Shown here: positions 8,567 to 19,279 of the stretch, piece after piece
Numbering within the stretch: position 1 is the stretch's first letter
How the letters are laid out: every line of letters starts with the position of its first letter
Origin: Streptomyces shenzhenensis
Lineage (GTDB): Bacteria > Actinomycetota > Actinomycetes > Streptomycetales > Streptomycetaceae
Reading direction: 5' to 3'
DNA length: 64,000 nt
Assembly: GCF_021462265.1 (NCBI RefSeq)
Contig: NZ_JAJONF010000004.1
Location: forward strand, 310,001-374,000
Translations under genes and position numbers: made by a program
Notes under the pieces: model-generated
What the model saw: only the letters and a program-made list of their open reading frames with translations
Told to the model about the DNA's origin: nothing
Database searches by the model: none

Positions 8567-9366
8567 GCCGACCGAGGGCGGCGGCCGCGCTCCTGGCCGC
8601 CGCCCTCCTGCTGTCGGCCTGCGCGCCGTCCGTCGACCCCATCGAACGGCTCGGCAGGAAGGCGGCCGACCGGGTGCGCCCGCACGGCCCGGCGGGCGAG
8701 CCGGCGTACCGCAGGTGGGGGCTGGCCGCCCCGCTCTCCCCGGCCCCGCGCCCGCCGCTGCACCCGCTGTCCTTCCACACCGTCCGCCCGCCGGTCGTCG
8801 ACCACGTCCCCACGTCCGACCGGGTGGTCTTCCTGACGTACGACGACGGCGCCGAGAAGGACCCCCGCTTCGTGGACATGGTCCGCGAACTGCGCCTGCC
8901 GGTGAGCATGTTCCTCACGGACAGCGTGGTCGGCCCCGGCTACGGCCACTTCGCCCGCCTCCAGTCGGTCGGCGCGAGCGTCCAGAACCACACCCTCGAC
9001 CACCCGGCCATGCCCGGCCTGCCGTACGCCGGCCAGCGCGCCGAGATCTGCGGCCAGCAGGAGAAGCTGAAGTCCCGCTTCGGCATCCGCCCGCGCCTCT
9101 TCCGCCCGCCCTACGGCATCTACGACGCCACCACCCTGCGCGCGGCGGCCGACTGCGGGGTCACGGCGGTGGTCCTGTGGCGGGCGGCGATGACCCCTGA
9201 CGGCATCACCTACCGGCACGGCGACAAGCAGCTCCGCCCCGGCGACATCATCCTGGTGGGCCCCGACGAGGCCCTCGGCCCGCCCCTCAGGGAGCGCACC
9301 GCCCGGCTGCTGCGCCGGGTGCAGGCGAGCGGTCTGACGGTGGGCCGGCTGGAGGACTACCTCTGA
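8563..9366 (+). CDS. Polysaccharide deacetylase (CE4) lipoprotein, copy 2
   Basis: The 267-residue protein begins at a GTG that overlaps the previous stop. Lipobox LLSAC gives an outer-surface lipoprotein. The CE4 motifs are FLTYDDGAEKD, NHTLDH and RPPYGIY, so catalysis looks intact. It is clearly paralogous to the upstream gene, sharing AEKDP, EICGQQ/EICGMQ and the C-terminal LEDYL. It has diverged in the region before the last motif (WRAAM versus WDEEVYVDHWEYREW), which could alter substrate choice. The pair looks like a local duplication kept as a two-gene operon. Confidence 0.9.
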   Translation: MSRPRAAAALLAAALLLSACAPSVDPIERLGRKAADRVRPHGPAGEPAYRRWGLAAPLSPAPRPPLHPLSFHTVRPPVVDHVPTSDRVVFLTYDDGAEKDPRFVDMVRELRLPVSMFLTDSVVGPGYGHFARLQSVGASVQNHTLDHPAMPGLPYAGQRAEICGQQEKLKSRFGIRPRLFRPPYGIYDATTLRAAADCGVTAVVLWRAAMTPDGITYRHGDKQLRPGDIILVGPDEALGPPLRERTARLLRRVQASGLTVGRLEDYL

Positions 9367-9367
9367 A

Positions 9368-9433
9368 CCAGCCCGTCCGGCGTTTGAGGACGAGGCCGAA
9401 GGCCGAAGGGGGGTCTGGGGGCATAGCCCCCAG
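9368..9433 (+). repeat. Streptomyces interspersed intergenic repeat with hairpin
   Basis: CAGCCCGTCCGGCGTTTGAG followed by GACGAGG and a G-rich stretch is a sequence that I recognise as widespread between Streptomyces genes. It ends in the hairpin CTGGGGGCATAGCCCCCAG (9415-9433), which can terminate the deacetylase operon. Confidence 0.6.
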
Positions 9434-9489
9434 GGACGGCCACCGCAACTCCGGTCACCGTGGTTTTTTCGGCGCCGCGCCGCAGGCAA

Positions 9490-9516
9490 TTGGCACTCCG
9501 CTTGACCGAGTGCTAA
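9490..9516. promoter_or_regulatory. CIRCE operator 1 (HrcA)
   Basis: TTGGCACTC-N9-GAGTGCTAA differs from the CIRCE consensus by one base in the left arm. The vegetative -35 (TTGACC, 9502-9507) lies within its spacer, so HrcA binding would block RNA polymerase. Confidence 0.92.
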
Positions 9517-9529
9517 TCGCGGTCATAGT
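9502..9529 (+). promoter_or_regulatory. groES-groEL1 vegetative promoter
   Basis: TTGACC (9502-9507) and CATAGT (9524-9529) are separated by 16 bases. The promoter lies between and within the two CIRCE elements, the arrangement expected for HrcA-repressed heat-shock operons. Confidence 0.75.
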
Positions 9530-9536
9530 CTCGGCT

Positions 9537-9563
9537 CTGGCACTCGGCAGATGAGAGTGCCAA
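9537..9563. promoter_or_regulatory. CIRCE operator 2 (HrcA)
   Basis: CTGGCACTC-N9-GAGTGCCAA lies just downstream of the predicted transcript start. Two CIRCE sites upstream of groES are known for Streptomyces. Confidence 0.9.
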
Positions 9564-9662
9564 CAACGCGACGGGCAGATCCGGCACCCGCGACGACGGA
9601 TCGACCTGGTCGCCACCTCAGACAGTTAACCCCGTGAGATCTCCGAAGGGGGAGGTCGGATC

Positions 9663-9971
9663 GTGACGACCGCCAGCTCCAAGGTTGCCATCAAGCCGCT
9701 TGAGGACCGCATCGTGGTCCAGCCGCTCGACGCAGAGCAGACCACGGCCTCCGGCCTGGTCATCCCGGACACCGCGAAGGAGAAGCCCCAGGAGGGCGCC
9801 GTCCTCGCCGTGGGTCCGGGCCGTTTCGAGAACGGCGAGCGCCTGCCGCTCGACGTCAAGGTCGGCGATGTCGTGCTGTACAGCAAGTACGGCGGCACCG
9901 AGGTGAAGTACAACGGCGACGAGTACCTCGTCCTCTCGGCCCGCGACGTGCTCGCGATCATCGAGAAGTAA
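9663..9971 (+). CDS. groES: Co-chaperonin GroES (Cpn10)
   Basis: The 102-residue protein starts at GTG 9663 with a strong GGGGGAGG upstream. It has the canonical Cpn10 fold motifs: [20 protein letters not shown], then the mobile loop [13 protein letters not shown] and the base segment [20 protein letters not shown]. It caps the GroEL ring during ATP-driven protein folding. The gene is followed by groEL1 after 118 bases and is controlled by two CIRCE operators. Length is normal. Confidence 0.97.
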   Translation: MTTASSKVAIKPLEDRIVVQPLDAEQTTASGLVIPDTAKEKPQEGAVLAVGPGRFENGERLPLDVKVGDVVLYSKYGGTEVKYNGDEYLVLSARDVLAIIEK

Positions 9972-10080
9972 TTCACCTCAAGCACACTCTGCTTTGAGCT
10001 GCGCCCCTGGCCCCCGCGACCTTATGAAGCCGGGCGTCGGGGGCGCGGTTCGTTTCACCCACGCTTTCCGAGAGGGCTGA

Positions 10081-11715
<1,635 letters not shown>

Positions 11716-11731
11716 GGCAGCAGTCTCTGAG

Positions 11732-11772
11732 GAAGCCCCCGTCCCCGGTCGTCCGCCGGGAACGGGGGCTTC
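11732..11772 (+). terminator. groESL operon terminator
   Basis: GAAGCCCCCGT (11732-11742) pairs with ACGGGGGCTTC (11762-11772), and inner CCCGG/CCGGG pairs extend the stem. It lies 16 bases after the groEL1 stop, before the convergent gene. Confidence 0.8.
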
Positions 11773-11798
11773 GCCCCTCGCGGGCTTTCACTGTGGTC

Positions 11799-12506
11799 TT
11801 ACTTCTCCAGCTCGTCCAGTGCTCCGAGCTGACTCATCAGCCCCAGCCGGTCGTACTGCCACCAGCCCTCGGCGATCTTCCCGCCGGTGTCGAAGCGGTG
11901 GACGGTGGTGCCGGTCATGCTGACCTGCCGTCCGGTGTTCGGCAGCCCCAGGAACTCATCCATCTGCACGCCCGTCCAGAGCCACCGGGTGCACACCCGG
12001 TCCTCCTGGGCGATCTGGTCCTCGACGAGGAACGTGAAGTCGAAGGCGGCCCGCCACATCTCCGCCTCGCGCCGTATCGCGTCCATGCCGATGGTGTCCC
12101 GCTCGTTGGCCGGATCGTGGTTGTGGCAGTCCTCCGCGAGCAGACCGTCCAGCGGAGCGAGCGGCCCGGCCGCGGCGAGCGTCTCGAAGAGCCGCCGCGC
12201 GGTGCCGGCGAACAGCCGCTCGTCGCGCACCACGTCCAGATCGGTGAACGTCGGCGCCCCCTCGCAGAGCGCCAGCAGCTCATGGAACACCTTGCCGGTC
12301 TCCGGGAGACGCGAGGTGCGCATCGCCTCCTCGTACGACGGGAACTCCACGATCTCCACGACGTGCTCCGCGTCGGAGCGGTCCTTGCCGAGCAGCGCGT
12401 GCGTCGCCGTCCGCTTCCCCTTGGTCTGCTCGACCCACCTGTCCATCAGCCGGTCCATCTCGTCGAACCGCCTGGTCCTGCACTCGATGAGCTGCACGAA
12501 CGTCAT
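11799..12506 (-). CDS. SnoaL/NTF2-like protein with N-terminal dimeric alpha/beta-barrel-like domain
   Basis: The protein has 235 residues. ATG at 12506 is chosen because GGAGGCGG precedes it, although the frame extends further upstream. About 90 N-terminal residues (MTFVQLIECRTRRFDEMDRL, then AEHVVEIVEFPSYEEAM) resemble ABM/EthD-type dimeric barrels. The second half (LFAGTARRLFETLAAAGPLA, EDCHNHDPANERDTIGM, then GKIAEGWWQYDRLGLM) is a SnoaL-like polyketide-cyclase fold. The ligand is unknown. No pathway partners are adjacent; the next gene is an SDR in the same orientation. A simple esterase or cyclase function is not proven. Confidence 0.75.
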   Translation of the reverse strand: MTFVQLIECRTRRFDEMDRLMDRWVEQTKGKRTATHALLGKDRSDAEHVVEIVEFPSYEEAMRTSRLPETGKVFHELLALCEGAPTFTDLDVVRDERLFAGTARRLFETLAAAGPLAPLDGLLAEDCHNHDPANERDTIGMDAIRREAEMWRAAFDFTFLVEDQIAQEDRVCTRWLWTGVQMDEFLGLPNTGRQVSMTGTTVHRFDTGGKIAEGWWQYDRLGLMSQLGALDELEK

Positions 12507-12617
12507 GAAACCGCCTCCGGCCCCCCTGCGGGCGCGACCGAACGACACCATCGTCTCACCGGCCCGGTCCGCCCCGCGCGCGGTGCCGCCGGGGCTTACG
12601 CGCGGTGCGCCGGGGGC

Positions 12618-13391
12618 TTACTGCGGCCCGTACTTGCGCCCCGTCTTCGAGCTGATCCCGCCCACCAGGCCGCGCGGGGCCAACTTCGCGAGGCCCGTGA
12701 GCACCTTGTAGCGGGGATCCGGGATCGACAGGGTCTTGCCGCGCGCGAGGTCCGCCAGCGCCGCCGCGACCAGCTTGTCGGCGTCCAGCCACATCCAGCC
12801 CGGGATGTTGTCCGTGCCCATTCCAGCCCGCTGGTGGAACTCCGTACGCACGAAACCCGGCGCCAGTGCCATCAGCCGGACCCCGCTGCCCGCGAGATCG
12901 CGCGCCGCGCCCTGGGTGAACTGCACGACCCACGCCTTGGAGGCGCCGTACGTCCCGCGCGGCAGGAAGGCCGCCACCGACGCCACGTTGACCACCCCGC
13001 CGCGGCCGCGCTCCCGCATCGCCTCGGCCGCCGCCGAGGTCAGCCGCAGCACCGCCTCGCAGTGCACCTTGAGCATGCGCAGCTCGTCGGCCATCGAGAC
13101 GTCCAGGTAGCGGCCCTTGTTGCCGAAGCCGGCGTTGTTGACCAGCAGGTCGACGGGGTTCTTGCGGTCGCCGAGCCGGGCGGCCACCGACTCGATGCCG
13201 GCCTCCTCGGCCAGGTCGGCGGTGAGCACCTCCGCCTCGATGCCGTGCCGGTCGTGCAGCTCGGTCGCCTGCTCGCGCAGCCGTTTGGTGTCCCGGGCCA
13301 CCAGGACGAGGTTGTGCCCGTCAGCCGCCAGGCGCCGCGCGAACGCGGCACCGATCCCCGCGGTCGATCCCGTAATCAGAGCCGTTGTCAT
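12618..13391 (-). CDS. Short-chain dehydrogenase/reductase (SDR)
   Basis: The 257-residue protein starts at ATG 13391. The cofactor motif TGSTAGIGAAFARRLA, the NNAGFG motif, the Ser in VVNVASVAAFLP and the catalytic YGASK (YxxxK) are all present. It is therefore an active classical SDR. The basic residues after the first strand (ARDTKRLRE) favour NADPH. The C-terminal segment PDPRYKVLTGLAKLAPRGLV is typical of a DltE/YqjQ-like group of unknown substrate. It stands alone with about 100 bases on each side. Confidence 0.88.
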   Translation of the reverse strand: MTTALITGSTAGIGAAFARRLAADGHNLVLVARDTKRLREQATELHDRHGIEAEVLTADLAEEAGIESVAARLGDRKNPVDLLVNNAGFGNKGRYLDVSMADELRMLKVHCEAVLRLTSAAAEAMRERGRGGVVNVASVAAFLPRGTYGASKAWVVQFTQGAARDLAGSGVRLMALAPGFVRTEFHQRAGMGTDNIPGWMWLDADKLVAAALADLARGKTLSIPDPRYKVLTGLAKLAPRGLVGGISSKTGRKYGPQ

Positions 13392-13488
13392 GGGCCAAGG
13401 GTAGTTACCCGGACTGACGGCGTCCGCTGTGCGCACCGGCTCTCCCGAAGGATGAAGCACCGGTGAACGCCGTGCGCGTGACGGCCGT

Positions 13489-14157
13489 TCAGCCGCTCTG
13501 CGCCGCGACGTACTTCCGCGCCTGCGCCAGCGCCTCCGGGTGCAGTGCCGCGCCCGCCGCGAGCAACCGGGGCAGCAGCTCACGCTCGGTGGTGGTGGCA
13601 CGGAACTCCATCGCCGCCGTCACGCCGTGCTCCGGCTGGTGGATGATCTCGATCGGGTCACCGGCCCGGATCTCACCCGGTTCGATCACCCGGAGGTAGG
13701 CACCGGTCGCACCCTTCCGGGTGAACCTCCTCACCCATCCCCGCTCGCCCAGATGGCCCTGAAAAGTGCGGCACGGGATGCGCCCGGAGGTGACCTCGAG
13801 TACGAGCCCGGAGCCGATCCGCCAGCGCTCGCCGATCAGCGCGTCCGACACGTTCAGCCCGTTTGTCGTGAGGTTCTCACCGAAACAGCCGTTCGGCAGC
13901 CGGCGGCCGAGTTCCTCCTCCCAGACGTCGAGGTCCTCGCGCGCGTAGGCGTACACGGCCTGGTCGTCGCCGCCGTGATGACGCAGGTCGCACACCGCGT
14001 CCCCGGCCAGACCGCTGCCCGCGACGCCCTTGGGGCCCGGAGCCGCCACCCGCACCGGCCCGGCCACCGGCCGTTTGTCGACTCCGGTCACGCCGTCCAG
14101 CTGATCCGTGTACGGCACGGCACGCGCGTGCCCCAGGTTCACCGAGAGAAGCTCCAC
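13489..14157 (-). CDS. MOSC domain-containing protein (YiiM-like)
   Basis: The 222-residue protein is chosen to start at GTG 14157, with GGAG close upstream. An upstream TTG at 14184 is less likely. The MOSC core includes GDAVCDLRHHGGDDQAVYAY, PNGCFGENLTTNGLNVSDAL and the conserved Cys in SGRIPCRTFQGHLGE. Proteins of this type resemble YiiM and the molybdenum cofactor sulfurase C-terminal domain. They are thought to handle Moco-bound sulfur or reduce hydroxylated substrates, but the substrate is unassigned. It is divergent from the LysR gene, which may regulate it. Confidence 0.85.
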   Translation of the reverse strand: MELLSVNLGHARAVPYTDQLDGVTGVDKRPVAGPVRVAAPGPKGVAGSGLAGDAVCDLRHHGGDDQAVYAYAREDLDVWEEELGRRLPNGCFGENLTTNGLNVSDALIGERWRIGSGLVLEVTSGRIPCRTFQGHLGERGWVRRFTRKGATGAYLRVIEPGEIRAGDPIEIIHQPEHGVTAAMEFRATTTERELLPRLLAAGAALHPEALAQARKYVAAQSG

Positions 14158-14236
14158 GCTCCGACGGTAGGGGACACACCCCAAAGCGTCGACCCGTTAT
14201 CGAGTGCCGCACCCAAGGCCGCCTTATGCTCGAAGG

Positions 14237-15136
14237 GTGATCGAGGCACGTCATCTCCGCGTCCTGCGCGCCGTCGCCACCACCGGGTCCTTCTCGGCGG
14301 CGGGGCGCGAACTGGGCTGCACCCAGCCCGCCGTCTCCCAGCAGATGAAGGCCCTGGAGACCTCCGTCGGGACTCCGCTGCTGGTCCGCACCGGCCGCGA
14401 GATGCGCCTGACCCAGGCCGGCGAGGCCCTGGTCCGGCACGCCTCCGGGATTCTCGCCGGGCTCACCGCCGCCGAGGAGGAGGTCGCCGCGATCGCCGGG
14501 CTGCGCGCGGGCCGGGTGCGCCTGGTCTCGTTCCCGAGCGGCAGCTCCACCCTGGTCCCGACGGCCCTCGCCGCACTGCGCGCCGCCCACCCCGGCACCC
14601 GCGTCTCCCTGGAGGAGGCCGAGCCGCCCAGGTCCGTGGAGCTGCTGCGCGACGGCGACTACGACATCGCGCTGGCCTTCCGCTACGAGGGGGCGGCGGA
14701 CGCGGGGGAGTGGGACGACCTGGTGGTACGGCCGCTGCTCACCGACCGGCTCGTCGGCCTGGTGCCCGAACGGCACCGGCTCGCCCGCGCGGACTCCGTC
14801 GCCCTCGGTGAACTCGCCGACGAATCCTGGATCGCGGGCTGCCCGCGCTGCCGGGGGCAGCTCGTCCAGGCCTGCGAGAGCGCGGGCTTCACGCCCCGCA
14901 TCGACTTCGCCACCGACGACTACCCGGCCGTGGTCGGCCTGGTCGGCGCGGGTCTGGGCGTCGCGGTCCTGCCCCAGCTGGCGATCGAGTCGGTACGGCC
15001 CAGAGGCGCGCGCACGGTGGCGCTGGAGCCCGCGGTACGGCGGGAGATCGTCGCCCTCACCCTGCCCGACCTGGCACAGGTGCCGGCCGTGGCGGCGACG
15101 CTGGAGCAGCTGGGCCGGGCGGCCCGGCGGACATGA
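14237..15136 (+). CDS. LysR-family transcriptional regulator
   Basis: The 299-residue protein has an N-terminal winged HTH (about residues 1-60: IEARHLRVLRAVATTGSFSA, then GCTQPAVSQQMKALE) and a periplasmic-binding-like effector domain. GTG 14237 fits the usual start of LysR proteins. TATGCT at 14225-14230 is positioned as a -10 that would put the transcript start at the GTG, so a leaderless mRNA is likely. It diverges from the MOSC gene with 79 bases between them, the classical layout for a LysR target. A Cys pair in the effector domain (GCPRCRGQ) could be redox-sensing, which is speculative. Confidence 0.9.
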   Translation: MIEARHLRVLRAVATTGSFSAAGRELGCTQPAVSQQMKALETSVGTPLLVRTGREMRLTQAGEALVRHASGILAGLTAAEEEVAAIAGLRAGRVRLVSFPSGSSTLVPTALAALRAAHPGTRVSLEEAEPPRSVELLRDGDYDIALAFRYEGAADAGEWDDLVVRPLLTDRLVGLVPERHRLARADSVALGELADESWIAGCPRCRGQLVQACESAGFTPRIDFATDDYPAVVGLVGAGLGVAVLPQLAIESVRPRGARTVALEPAVRREIVALTLPDLAQVPAVAATLEQLGRAARRT

Positions 15137-15144
15137 CAAAGCGC

Positions 15145-15188
15145 GGGCACGCGTGCGTGCCCGAGCGTCGGGCCACGCGTGCGTGCCC
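15145..15188. terminator. Two tandem hairpins between convergent lysR and whiD
   Basis: GGGCACGCGTGCGTGCCC (15145-15162) is an 8-bp perfect stem with a GT loop. A near-identical copy with one extra base follows at 15170-15188. Both lie just after the LysR stop and act as a likely bidirectional terminator. Three TGTCAACG repeats follow between 15195 and 15260. Confidence 0.65.
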
Positions 15189-15274
15189 GGTCGTCAGCAG
15201 ACTGTCAACGGAGTGCCGACGGAGGTTCGAGGGACTTGTCAACGGGTTTGTCAACGATGTGAAGAAACGTTCCT

Positions 15275-15604
15275 TCAGGTGTCGGAGGCGGAGCCGTCGC
15301 TGGTGGTCGACGCCGACACCAGCCTGTTGCGCGCCCGCCCCATGAGCTCTTCGCGCTCGTCCTCGGTCAGGCCGCCCCACACGCCGTACGGTTCGCGTAC
15401 CGCCAGCGCGTGCGCTGCGCACTCCGCGCGGACCGGGCATCTCATGCAGACCTCCTTGGCCGAGTTCTCACGGGCACTCCGAGCCGCCCCGCGCTCGCCC
15501 TCGGGATGGAAGAACAGCGAGCTGTCGACCCCGCGGCAGGCGGCCAGGAGCTGCCAGTCCCACAGGTCCGCGTTCGGTCCGGGAAGGCGGGAGAAATCTG
15601 CCAT
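15275..15604 (-). CDS. whiD: WhiD, WhiB-like iron-sulfur developmental regulator
   Basis: The 109-residue Wbl protein carries four cluster-ligating cysteines at positions 23, 53, 56 and 62 (C-x29-C-x2-C-x5-C). The G-[VI]-W-G-G turn follows (EPYGVWGGLTEDERE), with a basic tail. The cysteine spacing, length and position next to bldM match WhiD of S. coelicolor, the orthologue of mycobacterial WhiB3. WhiD binds a [4Fe-4S] cluster sensitive to oxygen and NO and is needed for late sporulation. ATG 15604 is preceded by AAGGGG. It is divergent from bldM. Confidence 0.94.
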   Translation of the reverse strand: MADFSRLPGPNADLWDWQLLAACRGVDSSLFFHPEGERGAARSARENSAKEVCMRCPVRAECAAHALAVREPYGVWGGLTEDEREELMGRARNRLVSASTTSDGSASDT

Positions 15605-15832
15605 TACGTGACCCCTTGTAGCCGTTCTGGGCGGATACGGTGCCAACGACCGTACATCTCCGGTCTAGAGAGATGAAAATATGACTCATTGGCAATCTAG
15701 CCCCAGACACCGTGAAACGGGAAGAAAAAGGTCTAAATGGGGCATTGGTTTCGAAGAAAAGTGAGGGTCTGGCGTCCATGTCTGCACCGTGTCCGCACCC
15801 TCACGTAGAGTGCCGAATACGGCATGCAGCCC

Positions 15833-15860
15833 CGTAACTCTTTCGAGTGACCGTCGTTGA
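15833..15860 (+). promoter_or_regulatory. Sigma-BldN-type promoter of bldM
   Basis: CGTAAC (15833-15838), a 16-base spacer and CGTTGA (15855-15860) form an exact match to the sigma-BldN consensus known from bldM p1. It lies about 125 bases before the bldM start. The rest of the 380-base whiD-bldM intergenic region is relatively AT-rich and should also hold the whiD promoters, which I cannot place. Confidence 0.85.
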
Positions 15861-15984
15861 GAGTGCGGTGGCGGTTGAAGCAACAAGCGCTCGGGCAGGC
15901 GTCCGAGACGTTCGACCGCACAGGTGACGATTCCGTACCAGCCTGGAGGCTCAAGGTGACGCGCATCAGCTGCGGAGGGCGGTC

Positions 15985-16596
15985 ATGACATCCGTCCTCG
16001 TCTGCGACGACTCCCCGCTTGCCCGAGAGGCGCTGCGCCGCGCGGTGGCGACCGTGCCCGGTGTCGAGCGCGTGACCACGGCGGCCAACGGCGAGGAAGT
16101 CCTCCGCCGCTGGGGCGCCGACCGATCCGACCTGATCCTGATGGACGTGCGCATGCCCGGCCTGGGTGGCGTCGAGACCGTGCGCCGGCTGCTGTCCGCC
16201 GACCCCGGCGCGCGCATCATCATGCTCACGGTCGCCGAGGACCTGGACGGCGTGGCTCTCGCCGTGGCCGCCGGCGCCCGCGGCTACCTGCACAAGGACG
16301 CCTCACGCGCCGAACTGCGGGCCACTGTGACCCAGGCGCTCGCCGACCCGACCTGGCGGCTGGCCCCGCGCCGCCTCCGCTCGGCCGAGATGGGCGCCGC
16401 GCCCACCCTCACCGCACGCGAGATCCAGGTCCTGGAGGGCATGAGCCACGGCCGCTCCAACGCCGAGATCGGCCGCGAGCTGTTCCTCTCCGAGGACACC
16501 GTGAAGACCCACGCCCGGCGTCTGTTCAAGAAGCTCGGAGCCTCCGACCGCGCCCACGCGGTGGCCCTCGGCTTCCGCTGGGGACTGGTCCGTTAG
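15985..16596 (+). CDS. bldM: BldM, orphan response regulator of development
   Basis: The 203-residue NarL/FixJ-type response regulator has a receiver domain at about residues 1-120, with Asp54 in LILMDVRMPG. The C-terminal LuxR HTH (TAREIQVLEGMSHGRSNAEI, then SEDTVKTHARRLFKKLGASD) follows. Length and context match BldM. BldM controls early aerial growth genes as a homodimer and, as a heterodimer with WhiI, later sporulation genes. It is an atypical regulator not needing phosphorylation at Asp54 in S. coelicolor. The upstream sigma-BldN promoter places it in the bld cascade. Confidence 0.96.
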   Translation: MTSVLVCDDSPLAREALRRAVATVPGVERVTTAANGEEVLRRWGADRSDLILMDVRMPGLGGVETVRRLLSADPGARIIMLTVAEDLDGVALAVAAGARGYLHKDASRAELRATVTQALADPTWRLAPRRLRSAEMGAAPTLTAREIQVLEGMSHGRSNAEIGRELFLSEDTVKTHARRLFKKLGASDRAHAVALGFRWGLVR

Positions 16597-16679
16597 CGGG
16601 GCGGTGAGCTGCGCCGCAGCGCGGAAGCGGACCGACCGGACGCCCCCGTCCGCCCCACGGTGGGCGGGGTCCGCGAGGC

Positions 16680-16697
16680 GGCCCGCCCGGGCGGGCC
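16680..16697. terminator. 18-bp perfect palindrome after bldM
   Basis: GGCCCGCCCGGGCGGGCC is fully self-complementary. It is preceded by another GC stem (CCGCCC/GGGCGG near 16650-16667). It probably ends the bldM transcript before the sigma factor gene. Confidence 0.5.
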
Positions 16698-16794
16698 CAA
16701 GGGCCTGCTGCCCGTTTCGGCGCGGATGCCGCATCCTTGAGGTGTGGAGTCTCTCGGGGACGAGTCGGTCGAGCGGAAGGGGAGGGCGCAGGAG

Positions 16795-17472
16795 ATGAGT
16801 TCCGGCGCACCTGCTCATAACGCTTCGGTGCACAACGACGGACGCGATGCCACGCCGCCGACGGCAGCAGGGCACCATGGACCGATGCGCGACGACGAGG
16901 CGGTCACTGCCGTAGGGACGATCGGCGCTCTCGTACATCGCGCCGTAGACGGGGACGAGCAGGCCACGCACGACCTGCTCGCCCATGTCCACCCCCTCGC
17001 GCTGCGCTACTGCCGTACCCGCCTGTCCCGCCTCCCGGGCGATGCCCGGCACTTCGTCGAGGACCTCGCACAGGAGGTCTGCGTGGCGGTCCTGCTGGCC
17101 CTGCCCCGCTACCGCGACACCGGCCGCCCCTTCGAGGCCTTCGTCTTCGCCATCGCCTCCCACAAGGTCGCCGACCTGCAGCGCGCCGCGATGCGTCACC
17201 CCGGCTCCACGGCCGTCCCCTCGGACGAGATGCCGGAACGCCCCGACGACTCCCTCGGCCCCGAGGAGCGCGCGCTGCTCAGCAGCGACGCCGAATGGGC
17301 CAAGAAACTCCTGGCCAACCTCCCGGAGAACCAGCGCGAGCTGCTGCTGCTCCGCATCGCGGTGGGCCTCACGGCCGAGGAGACCGGCCAGATGTTGGGA
17401 ATGTCACCGGGCGCGGTGCGCGTCGCACAGCACCGGGCCCTGAGCCGGCTGCGGGCGCTGGCGGAACAGTAG
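16795..17472 (+). CDS. shbA: RNA polymerase sigma factor, ShbA/SigD-like (ECF)
   Basis: The 225-residue protein has sigma2 ([53 protein letters not shown]) and sigma4 ([40 protein letters not shown]). Its place between bldM and guaB matches ShbA of S. griseus, which directs transcription of the principal sigma gene hrdB, and SigD of M. tuberculosis. ATG 16795 has GGGAGG nine bases upstream. ATG 16885 would give a 195-residue form closer to the domain edge, so the start is uncertain. No anti-sigma gene is adjacent. Confidence 0.85.
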   Translation: MSSGAPAHNASVHNDGRDATPPTAAGHHGPMRDDEAVTAVGTIGALVHRAVDGDEQATHDLLAHVHPLALRYCRTRLSRLPGDARHFVEDLAQEVCVAVLLALPRYRDTGRPFEAFVFAIASHKVADLQRAAMRHPGSTAVPSDEMPERPDDSLGPEERALLSSDAEWAKKLLANLPENQRELLLLRIAVGLTAEETGQMLGMSPGAVRVAQHRALSRLRALAEQ

Positions 17473-17595
17473 GGCGGCAGTAGCCGAACGGGTTGAGCCA
17501 CCCCCGATGAACAGGTGCGCCCCTGTTTCCGTACGAACATACGAAGCCCCGAGCTGAGTCGTACCGTGGAATTCGGGGCGCGTGCTTCCCGTTAG

Positions 17596-19140
<1,545 letters not shown>

Positions 19141-19190
19141 CGCGTACGCGCGAGCCGTGAGCGACACGCACGCGCGCGTGAGGCTCTTCC

Positions 19191-19222
19191 AGGGCGGTCC
19201 CGGGAGCACCGGGGCCGCCCTT
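19191..19222 (+). terminator. guaB downstream hairpin
   Basis: GGGCGGTCCCGG pairs with CCGGGGCCGCCC (one G-T pair) around GAGCA and is followed by TT. It lies 50 bases after the guaB stop. Confidence 0.7.
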
Positions 19223-19279
19223 GCCGTACCCGTCGGCGATACTGGAAGACGCTGAAACGCAGAGGGAAAGGCCACAGAC

